Positions 1 through 5,319 of a stretch of DNA of 5,319 nucleotides are shown here, piece after piece. Source of the stretch: Anaerolineales bacterium (GTDB lineage Bacteria > Chloroflexota > Anaerolineae > Anaerolineales > UBA4823); NCBI GenBank assembly GCA_028687395.1, contig JAQUAE010000155.1, positions 1-5,319 on the forward strand. The letters are read 5' to 3'. The translations under genes and the position numbers were made by a program. Numbering within the stretch: position 1 is the first letter of the stretch; each line of letters starts with the position of its first letter. The notes beneath the pieces are model-generated. The model saw only the letters and a list, made by a program, of their open reading frames with translations. It searched no databases and was not told the DNA's origin.

Positions 1-2
1 CC

Positions 3-299
3 GGCCCCGGCACGATTAGCGAAGCGCTCAACGCCGGGCTGCCCATGGTGCTCAACAGCCATCTGCCTGGACAGGAGGACGGGAACATCAGCTACGTGGT
101 CTCGGAAGGCGCGGGGCTTTGGGCTCCGGAACCCGAGCAGACCGTCGCCGCCTTGCGGAGCTGGTTGGAGCGCCCTGAGCTGCTCGCCGCGGCAGCCAGC
201 GCCTGCCGCCGCCTTGCCTACCCGGATGCTGCCATGAAGATCGCCGACATCCTGGGGGAGAAGCTCCACCTGATCACCCCCCGCCCCGTCGCGGAGTAA
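3..299 (+). CDS. Glycosyltransferase, GT28 / MGDG-synthase-like, C-terminal fragment
   Basis: The reading frame is open from base 3 to a TAA at 297-299, so this is the last 98 residues of a gene that starts left of the window. The fragment begins GPGTISEALNAGLP and continues with PGQEDGN (visible residues 22-28) and YVVSEGAG. This glycine-rich block, followed by a P-G-Q-E-x-G-N stretch, is characteristic of the C-terminal, sugar-nucleotide-binding half of family 28 glycosyltransferases. The closest group I can recall is the monogalactosyl-diacylglycerol-synthase-like enzymes, which move a sugar from UDP-sugar to a diacylglycerol at the membrane; MurG is a more distant relative. The tail, from about residue 40, is a plain helical end with no added domain. 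The internal ATG at 45 is only a methionine inside the conserved block, not a start. The donor and acceptor cannot be told from this fragment. The lipoprotein gene follows after 20 bases in the same direction. Confidence 0.82.
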   Translation, partial: GPGTISEALNAGLPMVLNSHLPGQEDGNISYVVSEGAGLWAPEPEQTVAALRSWLERPELLAAAASACRRLAYPDAAMKIADILGEKLHLITPRPVAE

Positions 300-319
300 G
301 CGTTAGTCAGGTCAACGCC

Positions 320-1384
320 ATGGCGAAGCCTCACCTGATTTTCGCCTTCTCCCTCGGGTTGGCTGGCTTGATGTTCGCCAGCGGCTGTGCTGCGACGCAA
401 ACCCCTGCGCCGCTGCCTCCCACGATCAGCCTCACCCAGGCCTACCAGACCGTCGCTGCTCGCCTCAGCCAAACCGGCGCGGCGCTCAGCCTTACACTGC
501 CAGTCACTTCCCCCGCGCTCAGCGAGACCCCCGCGGTTTCTCCCGGCCCGCCTGGCCAGGCGACCGCCTCACCCCAGGATGCCGCTTCGGACGCCTCCAC
601 CTGCGACCAGGCCGCGCCGGGCATACCCATCGACATTACCATTCCGGACGATACCCAGATCATCGCCGGGCAGCCTTTCACCAAGGTCTGGCGCCTGCAA
701 AACATCGGGATCTGCACCTGGACGGCAGCGGAATATGGGGTCGCCTGGTTCTCAGGCGAGCAATTGGGCGCGCCGCTGCGCGTGGCACTGACCACCGATG
801 TGCCTCCCCAGCGCACGGTGGACATCGCCGTCGACATGGTCGCGCCCAACCAGCCGGGGACGTACCAGAGCAACTGGAAACTGTACAACGCCGCTGACGT
901 CCTCTTCGGCATCGGCCCCGCGGGCGGCTCGCCCATCTGGGTGCGCATCGTGGTGGTACCCCAACCCACCGGTTCGGGGGTGGCACCCAGCCCCTCCCCA
1001 ACCGCCACGCACACCCCCACCCCGCCGCCCATCACCAGCGGCGCCATCGTGCTGCAGCCCGGCGATCACGTCGACCTGGATAACAAGCAGGTCAACCCCA
1101 GCACCGGCGTCGACCTGTCCTTCGAAACCAACCAGAAAGGCAGCCTGATCCTGATGCCTGCCTCCGGCGCCCGCCTGGGATATTACGGCGCCGAAACCCC
1201 GGACATGGGTGAATGCCAGGCGGGCGGCTTCCCGGACGAAGCCATCGCCCTCGTCGACCTGGCGGTGGGGGATTATTTCTGTTACCAGACCAACCAGGGT
1301 TTCCCCGGCCGGGCGCAGTTGACCAATTACAACCCAGACGCCCCGGCCATCGTCCTGGACATCCTCACCTGGTACCTGCCGTAA
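320..1384 (+). CDS. Lipoprotein with NBR1-type Ig-like domain
   Basis: A 354-residue exported protein. Residues 1-22 form a short lipoprotein signal peptide (K3, hydrophobic 6-19) ending ASGC, with Cys23 as the probable lipidated residue; the -3 position is Ala rather than the usual Leu. Residues about 24-100 are low-complexity and rich in Pro, Thr, Ser and Ala. Residues about 104-212 match the NBR1 central Ig-like beta-sandwich: IIAGQPFTKVWRLQNIGICTW, later MVAPNQPGTY and WKLYNA. This domain is frequent in secreted Chloroflexota proteins and has no known enzymatic role. A second Pro/Thr linker (about 213-237) leads to a 115-residue C-terminal region (240-354) that I do not recognise. It looks beta-rich and has two cysteines, C299 and C321. 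The ATG at 320 has a weak AGGT at 309-312 and is the start that gives a proper signal peptide. The protein probably sits on the outer face of the membrane, binding or displaying something; the ligand is unknown. Confidence 0.85.
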   Translation: MAKPHLIFAFSLGLAGLMFASGCAATQTPAPLPPTISLTQAYQTVAARLSQTGAALSLTLPVTSPALSETPAVSPGPPGQATASPQDAASDASTCDQAAPGIPIDITIPDDTQIIAGQPFTKVWRLQNIGICTWTAAEYGVAWFSGEQLGAPLRVALTTDVPPQRTVDIAVDMVAPNQPGTYQSNWKLYNAADVLFGIGPAGGSPIWVRIVVVPQPTGSGVAPSPSPTATHTPTPPPITSGAIVLQPGDHVDLDNKQVNPSTGVDLSFETNQKGSLILMPASGARLGYYGAETPDMGECQAGGFPDEAIALVDLAVGDYFCYQTNQGFPGRAQLTNYNPDAPAIVLDILTWYLP

Positions 1385-1387
1385 GCC

Positions 1388-2230
1388 ATGGGCGCCCTGT
1401 ATCTCGTCGCCACCCCCATCGGCAACCTGGAAGACATCAGCCAGCGCGCCCTGCGCGTGCTTGGCGAGGCGCGCCTGATCGCCTGCGAAGACACCCGCCA
1501 GACGCGCAAGCTGCTGGCTCGCTACGCCATTGCCACCCATCTGGTCAGCTACCACGAACACAACAAGCTCGCCCGCCTGGAAGCCATCCTGGCAGAGCTG
1601 GAGCAGGGCGACGTTGCCCTGGTCTCGGATGCTGGCACCCCCGGCTTGAACGACCCCGGCTACGAGCTGGTGCGCGCTGCCCTGCAGCGGGGGTACCAGG
1701 TCAGCCCCATCCCCGGCGCCTGCGCCCCGATCGCCGCGCTGGTCGTCTCCGGCCTTCCGACGGATGCCTTTCTCTACCTGGGCTACCTGCCACGCAAGTC
1801 CTCCGAACGTCGCCAACGCTTGGAGGAGGTGGCCAGCCTGGCACACACCCTCGTCCTGCTGGAGGCGCCCCATCGCCTGCTCGCCACGCTGGAGGATTTG
1901 CTGGCCGTGCTGGGCAACCGCCAGACGGCGATCGCCCGCGAGTTGACCAAGGCTCACGAGGAGATCTTCCGCGGCGAGTTGCTGGAAGCGCAGGCGCATT
2001 TCCTCGCCCAACCGCCGCGCGGCGAATTCACCCTGGTCATCGCCGGTGATACCGCCGCACCCGAAGCGTGGAACCGTGAACAGGTCGAGCAGCGCGCCTC
2101 CGAGCTTCTGGCGGGCGGCGCTCCCCCCGCGACGGTCGCCAGCCAGGTGGCTTCCCAGAGCGGCTGGCCACGCCGGGAGGTCTACCGCCTGGTAAGCCGC
2201 CTGAAGCCCCCTGGCGGCGGCAAGGACTGA
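1388..2230 (+). CDS. rsmI: 16S rRNA (cytidine(1402)-2'-O)-methyltransferase RsmI
   Basis: A 280-residue protein of the usual length for RsmI, the SAM-dependent tetrapyrrole-methylase-fold enzyme that 2'-O-methylates C1402 in the ribosomal P site (RsmH adds the N4 methyl to the same base). The family blocks appear in order: YLVATPIGNLEDIS (5-18), ACEDTRQT (32-39), SYHEHN (54-59), ALVSDAGTPGLNDPG (77-91), PIPGACAPIAALVVSGLPTD (107-126) and ELTKAHEEIFRG (185-196). The region from about 230 to 273 (VEQRASELLAGGAPPATVASQVA, then GWPRREVYRLV) fits the small C-terminal helical/HTH domain seen in many RsmI proteins. The ATG lies 3 bases after the lipoprotein stop and no good Shine-Dalgarno is visible, so translation is probably coupled to the upstream gene. 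The fold and motifs are intact. Acting in the cytoplasm on the 30S subunit, it has no obvious functional link to its neighbours. Confidence 0.97.
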   Translation: MGALYLVATPIGNLEDISQRALRVLGEARLIACEDTRQTRKLLARYAIATHLVSYHEHNKLARLEAILAELEQGDVALVSDAGTPGLNDPGYELVRAALQRGYQVSPIPGACAPIAALVVSGLPTDAFLYLGYLPRKSSERRQRLEEVASLAHTLVLLEAPHRLLATLEDLLAVLGNRQTAIARELTKAHEEIFRGELLEAQAHFLAQPPRGEFTLVIAGDTAAPEAWNREQVEQRASELLAGGAPPATVASQVASQSGWPRREVYRLVSRLKPPGGGKD

Positions 2231-2247
2231 GCCAAATCATTTCTTGT

Positions 2248-2252
2248 GGAGG
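2248..2252 (+). promoter_or_regulatory. Ribosome binding site (GGAGG) fixing the PGI/PMI start
   Basis: A GGAGG lies 6 bases before the GTG at 2259. An in-frame TTG at 2244 would place this GGAGG inside the coding region and add residues M-W-R-H-Y that do not look like the family. The GTG is therefore the likely start. Confidence 0.82.
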
Positions 2253-2258
2253 CATTAC

Positions 2259-3317
2259 GTGAATCTCGACGACTTGGAATACTTCCGCCAGATCGATCAG
2301 CAGAACATGCTCGCCCACATCGACTACCTGCCCAACCAGCTCGAAGCGGCCTGGGAGCTCGCCCAGCACCTGCCGCTGCCCGAGGCGAAGACCATCCAGC
2401 ACGTGGTCATCACCGGAATGGGCGGTTCAGCCATGGGCGGCGACCTGTTGGAAGCCTATAGCAAACCCTTCTGCTCCGTGCCGGTGGTCTTGAACCGGGA
2501 TTATGACCTGCCCCACTGGGCGCGCGGGGCGAACACACTGGTGATCGTCGCCTCCCACTCCGGCAATACCGAAGAGACCGTGACCGCCCTGCAGCAGGCC
2601 ATCGACGCCCGGGTTTCCCTGATAGTGCTCACCACCAACGGCAAGCTGGCCCAGGTCGCCCACAGCCAGTCCCTGCCCCTGTGGCAGTATGACTATCCCA
2701 GCCAGCCACGCGCCGCCCTGGGCTATTCCTTCACCCTGCTCCTGGCTGCCTTCTCCCGCCTGGGGTTCATCCCCGACCAGGCGGCTAAAGTGGCCAGCGC
2801 GGTGCAAACCTTACGCCTCGGCCAATCCCGCTTGAACGCCGAGGTACCCGCCGCCATCAACCCCGCCAAGCGTATGGCCGGCCAGCTCATCGACCGCTTG
2901 GTGACGGTGATCGGTCCCGGCATGCTGGCCCCGGTAGCCCGGCGCTGGAAGAACCAGTTCAATGAACTCGCCAAAGCCTGGGGCGCCTGCGAAGCGCTCC
3001 CTGAAGCCGATCACAACCTGCTGGCTGCCGCCGAGAACCCCGCCGGGTTGCTCTCGCGCCTGGTCGCCCTGTTCCTGCGCTCGCCCTCCGACCACCCGCG
3101 CAACCGCTTGCGCAGCGACCTGACCCGCAAAGCTTTCATGCTTCAGGGCGTGGGCACCGACCCGGTCGACGCCAGCGGCGAGACGCGCCTGGCGCAGCTC
3201 TGGTCATTGATTCAATTTGGGGATTATTCGGCGTATTACCTGGCGATGGCCTATGGAGTCGATCCCACCCCCATCGCGGTCATCGACCGGTTCAAAGAGG
3301 AGATCTCCGCTGCCTGA
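2259..3317 (+). CDS. Bifunctional phosphoglucose/phosphomannose isomerase
   Basis: A 352-residue cytoplasmic enzyme counted from the GTG start. It interconverts fructose-6-phosphate with glucose-6-phosphate and with mannose-6-phosphate, feeding glycolysis and nucleotide-sugar synthesis. Two SIS (sugar isomerase) domains are visible. The first carries ITGMGGSAMGGD (51-62) and the phosphate-binding loop ASHSGNTEET (98-107), followed by PQRAALGYSF (149-158). The second holds FNELAKAW (234-241) with the likely catalytic Glu236, EADHN with the likely catalytic His252, and the C-terminal DPTPIAVIDRFKEEI with Thr337 and Lys346. The 16-residue Glu-to-His spacing agrees with what I recall of the crenarchaeal PGI/PMI (Glu203/His219). 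The length fits the PGI/PMI subgroup, shorter than classical PGI. The gene follows rsmI by 28 bases with no promoter or hairpin evident, so it is probably cotranscribed. It may supply mannose- or glucose-phosphate for the envelope glycosylation suggested by the upstream glycosyltransferase; that link is inference. Confidence 0.95.
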   Translation: MNLDDLEYFRQIDQQNMLAHIDYLPNQLEAAWELAQHLPLPEAKTIQHVVITGMGGSAMGGDLLEAYSKPFCSVPVVLNRDYDLPHWARGANTLVIVASHSGNTEETVTALQQAIDARVSLIVLTTNGKLAQVAHSQSLPLWQYDYPSQPRAALGYSFTLLLAAFSRLGFIPDQAAKVASAVQTLRLGQSRLNAEVPAAINPAKRMAGQLIDRLVTVIGPGMLAPVARRWKNQFNELAKAWGACEALPEADHNLLAAAENPAGLLSRLVALFLRSPSDHPRNRLRSDLTRKAFMLQGVGTDPVDASGETRLAQLWSLIQFGDYSAYYLAMAYGVDPTPIAVIDRFKEEISAA

Positions 3318-3395
3318 AATATAATTTGTAGGACTTACGCAGTTGGGGGGAGGAGGGGGTGCTCAACTGTGTAACTTCTAATTTGTTGTATTTCA
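3315..3395. repeat. Stop-to-stop imperfect palindrome between converging genes
   Basis: The plus-strand arm (3315-3345) and the reverse complement of the other arm (3395-3364) both begin TGAAATA and both end CAGTTG. By eye about 23 of 32 aligned positions agree, with one gap. The TGA opening each arm is the stop codon of the gene on that side: the isomerase on plus, the PAP2 gene on minus. The centre (3345-3359) is a purine run, G6-A-G2-A-G5. The segment is clearly richer in A and T than the genes around it. The left arm includes GTAGGACTTACGCAGTTG (3328-3345), which resembles IS/MITE terminal repeats I recall from cyanobacteria and Chloroflexota. A decayed miniature element is therefore possible but not shown: there is no transposase and no clean target-site duplication. 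Confidence 0.55.
3335..3374. terminator. Possible bidirectional terminator hairpin
   Basis: TTACGCAGTTG (3335-3345) can pair with CAACTGTGTAA (3364-3374) as an 11-bp stem in the plus-strand transcript, with one G-U pair and an 18-base G-rich loop. In the minus-strand transcript the same position is an A-C mismatch. The plus side is followed by a T-rich but interrupted stretch (3375-3393), so it is not a textbook intrinsic terminator with an unbroken U-run. The position between two converging operons is where a shared terminator would be expected. Confidence 0.42.
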
Positions 3396-3932
3396 CAGAG
3401 TTCGCAATAAAATGATTATAGGAAAGGAAATTACGCCTGCCAGGGCGATGACCAGCCCGATGAGCATGCCGGCCAGGACGTCGCTCAGGTAGTGCAGCCC
3501 CATTGCCACCCGCGCCAGCGCCACCAGCGGCGCCCAAACCAGCAGGATGGCGCCTAACCAGGCCGGGCCCGCCCCGAGCACCAGGACAGCCAGCATGACC
3601 GCCCGCGCGGCGTGACCGGAGGGAAATGAATGCGGGTCGGTGTTGCGATAGATGCCGCCCCATTCCCCCTCGGGTCGCCTCCTGCGCACGCTGAATTTGA
3701 TCAGCATCACGATGGCCGCGGTGACCAGCACGCCCAGCCCCAGGTAAATGGCGCGCGCCTTCCAGAAGCTATCGCCCCACAACCAGAGGGCAAGCAGCCC
3801 CGCCAGCCAGAACCAGGAATCACCGGAGTGCGCCAGCAGGATGGCCAGGCGGCGCAGCAGGCCAGGTCGTTCGGCTACGCGCAGCACACGCGTCCAGCGC
3901 CGGTCGGCTTCCAGCAGCCCCTGCCAATCCAT
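3393..3932 (-). CDS. PAP2-family membrane phosphatase
   Basis: A 179-residue polytopic membrane protein of the PAP2 / type 2 phosphatidic acid phosphatase superfamily, which removes phosphate from lipid phosphates such as undecaprenyl diphosphate, phosphatidate or phosphatidylglycerol phosphate. The three catalytic motifs are complete: K79-(x6)-R86-P87, S102-F-P-S-G-H107, and R141-(x5)-H147-(x3)-D151. His107 is the expected general acid, and His147 with Asp151 the nucleophile pair. Hydrophobic segments lie near 38-52, 61-79, 109-121, 124-140 and 152-176. The ATG at 3932 is preferred. It comes 4 bases after the upstream stop, whereas residues upstream of it are only another reading of the NTP-transferase C-terminus. 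The Shine-Dalgarno is weak, so coupling is likely. The last dozen codons are AT-rich and run into the palindrome. The substrate cannot be told from sequence; the operon suggests a lipid or polyprenyl carrier intermediate. Confidence 0.92.
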   Translation of the reverse strand: MDWQGLLEADRRWTRVLRVAERPGLLRRLAILLAHSGDSWFWLAGLLALWLWGDSFWKARAIYLGLGVLVTAAIVMLIKFSVRRRRPEGEWGGIYRNTDPHSFPSGHAARAVMLAVLVLGAGPAWLGAILLVWAPLVALARVAMGLHYLSDVLAGMLIGLVIALAGVISFPIIILLRTL

Positions 3933-3936
3933 CGCC

Positions 3937-4716
3937 TTAGGCGCCTCGCCCTCGCCTGGCCATGTCCTCTCGCACCAACTCCAACTGGTGCGGTTTGTCG
4001 ACGTCCATGCCCACCTCGGCGTAGGGGCACACAATCGCCCGCCCGGTGATCCCCAGCCGGCTCGCCGCCGTCTTCACCGCCTGATCCAGCGTAATCATGC
4101 GCAACGCCAGCAGGATCAGCGTGTCGTACCCGATCAGCGCCGCTTGCTTGAAGACGTTCTTGCGAGCGGCGATGATGCGCGACCACATGGCGTCGTTGCC
4201 CGTCGCCGTCTTGGCCCGCACCACGTTCATATCCCCGCCGCACACGTCGATGTCCTTCAACCGTGTGAACGAGCGCTTCGATCCCGGGTAGCGCTTCTCC
4301 ATCACACTGCGCTCGATGACATTGTAGTAGACGTCGTCGTCGCTCTGCATGGCGGCGTCGACCACCCAATCCACCATCTCACCGGTGATGGCAGGTATAT
4401 CCGAGGACACCAGCAACACGTGGCGTGTGGCAGGGTTCAGCCCGATCACCCTTATCACCCCATGGCGGATGTTCTCCAGCATCTCCCCCTGGTTGGGCAC
4501 CCAGGCTCTCACCTTCGGGCAACTCACCCCAGTATCCTCCCCCAAACCCATCACCACCACGTTCTCCACGCTGCGCGCGGCGCTCAACGCGTCCAACACC
4601 CACTGGATCATCGGCTTGCCGGCTACGTCCAGCAACGCCTTGGACTGACCTCGAGTATAGTCGTACAAGGGCTCGCCCGGTTGGGGGATGCCCCCCGCGG
4701 TGACCACTGCGTCCAT
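3937..4716 (-). CDS. MobA-like NTP transferase (nucleotidyltransferase)
   Basis: A 259-residue GT-A-fold protein of the MobA-like NTP-transferase group, which joins a nucleoside triphosphate to a phosphorylated small molecule to make an NDP-activated product and pyrophosphate. The N-terminus reads VVTAGGIP (4-11), then K26-ALLDVAGKPM (26-36), the usual base- and phosphate-binding region. LLVSSDIPAIT (101-111) supplies the first metal-binding Asp (D106). GMDVDKPHQLELV (236-248) supplies the second (D238/D240). The loop between AGG and the lysine lacks the canonical GxGTR signature and instead reads PQPGEPLYDYTRGQS; Arg22 may substitute. The middle (about 125-215) is probably the variable acceptor-binding part. 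The ATG at 4716 lies 1 base after the upstream stop, with AGGAG at 4727-4731 inside the upstream gene. Molybdenum-cofactor use is unlikely, since no mo-gene is nearby. A sugar-, polyol- or alcohol-phosphate acceptor fits the PAP2 neighbour better, but this is inference. Confidence 0.88.
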   Translation of the reverse strand: MDAVVTAGGIPQPGEPLYDYTRGQSKALLDVAGKPMIQWVLDALSAARSVENVVVMGLGEDTGVSCPKVRAWVPNQGEMLENIRHGVIRVIGLNPATRHVLLVSSDIPAITGEMVDWVVDAAMQSDDDVYYNVIERSVMEKRYPGSKRSFTRLKDIDVCGGDMNVVRAKTATGNDAMWSRIIAARKNVFKQAALIGYDTLILLALRMITLDQAVKTAASRLGITGRAIVCPYAEVGMDVDKPHQLELVREDMARRGRGA

Positions 4717-4717
4717 A

Positions 4718-5319
4718 TTAATTCAGCTCCTGGACCTGGGGTTGGAAACCAAGCTTATCGAGCATCTCCTGCAGCTCGGCTCGGGTAAGCACGCGCCCTT
4801 TGCCCGCCACGGCAACCAGCGCTGCTTCCATCATATTCGTGCCGAACGAGCGCCCCTCGATGACCGGCGTGGAGGTGACCAGGTACTTCACTCCCGCCTG
4901 GCGGAAGAGCGCCACGTCCTCGGTGGTGGTGGTATTGGTGGCGATGATCTTCCCCTCCAGGCGCTCCGGCATGTGGCGCTTCACGTAGTGGCAATCCCCG
5001 GCAATCACCACTCCCCACTGGTAATACTTTTCCCATTTCGGCTTGCGCACTTCCTGCTTCTCGCCGGTGGGATAGACCCATTCGAACGGCAGCCGCCCGG
5101 CGATGGGCATCAACACCGCCGCCAGCCTCTTCAAGCCGCGCTCGCTGCGCACTGCAAAGGGCAGCCCCAGGCCGAACATCATGTCTCCGAACACCATCTC
5201 GTAGCCGGCGTCGATAAACGATTTGCTCATCCCCCAACGATCAACGCCGAGGGTGACAAAAGCCCGCTTGCCCATCTTCTCCACGTAATCCCCGACCTTC
5301 TCCTGGATGAAGGGCGCCA
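4718..5319 (-). CDS. 'Quinate 5-dehydrogenase'-like conserved protein, C-terminal part
   Basis: The frame is open from the right edge to the TAA at 4720-4718, giving 199 visible residues; the N-terminus lies outside. The GTG at 5284 is an internal valine, since the 11 codons before it (APFIQEKVGDY) continue naturally. Recognisable blocks are VTLGVDRWGM (21-30), FGDMMFGLGLP (43-53), LPFEWVYPTGEKQE (76-89), AGDCHYVKRHMP (106-117), ATNTTTTEDV (126-135) and a tail motif EGRSFGTNMMEA (154-165). From memory these match a conserved bacterial family that databases label 'quinate 5-dehydrogenase', common in Clostridia and Chloroflexota. That name rests on weak homology to Rossmann dehydrogenases, and I know of no biochemical proof that these proteins oxidise quinate. 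The visible alternation of short beta strands and helices fits a Rossmann-like fold. No shikimate-pathway gene is in view. It heads the visible part of the tightly coupled three-gene minus-strand unit. Confidence 0.78.
   Translation of the reverse strand, partial: APFIQEKVGDYVEKMGKRAFVTLGVDRWGMSKSFIDAGYEMVFGDMMFGLGLPFAVRSERGLKRLAAVLMPIAGRLPFEWVYPTGEKQEVRKPKWEKYYQWGVVIAGDCHYVKRHMPERLEGKIIATNTTTTEDVALFRQAGVKYLVTSTPVIEGRSFGTNMMEAALVAVAGKGRVLTRAELQEMLDKLGFQPQVQELN
4727..4731 (-). promoter_or_regulatory. Ribosome binding site of the NTP transferase, inside the upstream gene
   Basis: AGGAG on the minus strand lies 10 bases before the ATG at 4716 and within the last codons of the upstream gene. Together with the 1-base gap between stop and start, it points to coupled translation of the pair. 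Confidence 0.6.

Noticed and set aside
960..1030. Proline/threonine codon repeats suggesting a DNA tandem repeat
   Set aside because: It encodes a flexible Pro/Thr/Ser linker; the codons vary and no exact repeat unit exists.
752..2011. 419-residue minus-strand open frame opposite the lipoprotein gene and rsmI
   Set aside because: It spans two well-supported plus-strand genes and the translation, rich in Gly, Gln, Ala and Val, matches no family I know. GC-rich codon bias leaves such antisense frames open.
1213..2049. 278-residue plus-strand open frame across the end of the lipoprotein gene and rsmI
   Set aside because: It is dominated by Pro, Arg and Gly and overlaps the unmistakable rsmI motifs in another frame; it is a shadow.
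2231..2258. Possible promoter or terminator between rsmI and the isomerase gene
   Set aside because: Only 28 bases, with a Shine-Dalgarno but no hairpin or -10/-35-like pair.
3292..3663. 123-residue minus-strand frame across the intergenic palindrome
   Set aside because: It reads the PAP2 gene out of frame and crosses the palindrome; no start signal or family match.
3933..4034. Upstream ATG extending the PAP2 protein by 34 residues
   Set aside because: The added residues are only the out-of-frame reading of the NTP-transferase C-terminus, and ATG 3932 sits right after that gene's stop.
3748..4788. 346-residue plus-strand open frame opposite the PAP2 and NTP-transferase genes
   Set aside because: The His/Arg/Pro-rich translation has no recognisable motif and overlaps three minus-strand genes with clear family motifs.
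5282..5284. GTG as the true start of the rightmost gene
   Set aside because: The same frame stays open to the window edge with plausible helical residues, and family members as I recall them have a long N-terminal region before this point.

Overview
The window is GC-rich bacterial DNA, tightly packed with six protein genes and only one intergenic gap longer than about 30 bases. The gene content suggests a Chloroflexota (Anaerolineae-like) bacterium: a lipoprotein carrying an NBR1-type Ig-like domain between Pro/Thr-rich linkers, a bifunctional phosphoglucose/phosphomannose isomerase, and a MobA-like nucleotidyltransferase next to a 'quinate 5-dehydrogenase'-type protein. This assignment is an inference from family recollection. 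No rRNA or other phylogenetic marker is present to fix it.

Left half, plus strand (bases 3-3317): four genes in a row, all reading right and probably one transcript. They are the C-terminal end of a GT28/MGDG-synthase-like glycosyltransferase (cut by the window edge), an NBR1-Ig-like lipoprotein, rsmI (16S rRNA C1402 2'-O-methyltransferase) and a PGI/PMI sugar-phosphate isomerase. The gaps are 20, 3 and 28 bases, with no visible promoter or terminator between the genes. The isomerase is best started at a GTG at 2259, behind a clear GGAGG.

Middle (3318-3392): the two gene strings converge on a short, AT-richer gap. The gap is one large imperfect palindrome running from one stop codon to the other, with an 11-bp inner stem and a G-rich loop. 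It may act as a bidirectional terminator, or be a decayed MITE/IS-end sequence, or both.

Right half, minus strand (3393-5319): three genes packed end to end (gaps of 1 and 4 bases), transcribed leftwards. They are a 'quinate 5-dehydrogenase'-like putative Rossmann protein (start beyond the right edge), a MobA-like NTP transferase with an unusual signature loop, and a PAP2-family membrane phosphatase. A predicted dehydrogenase, a nucleotidyltransferase and a membrane lipid-phosphate phosphatase together look like part of an uncharacterised route to an activated head group or envelope glycolipid. Nothing in the window names the product. No tRNA, rRNA, CRISPR array or intact mobile element was seen.
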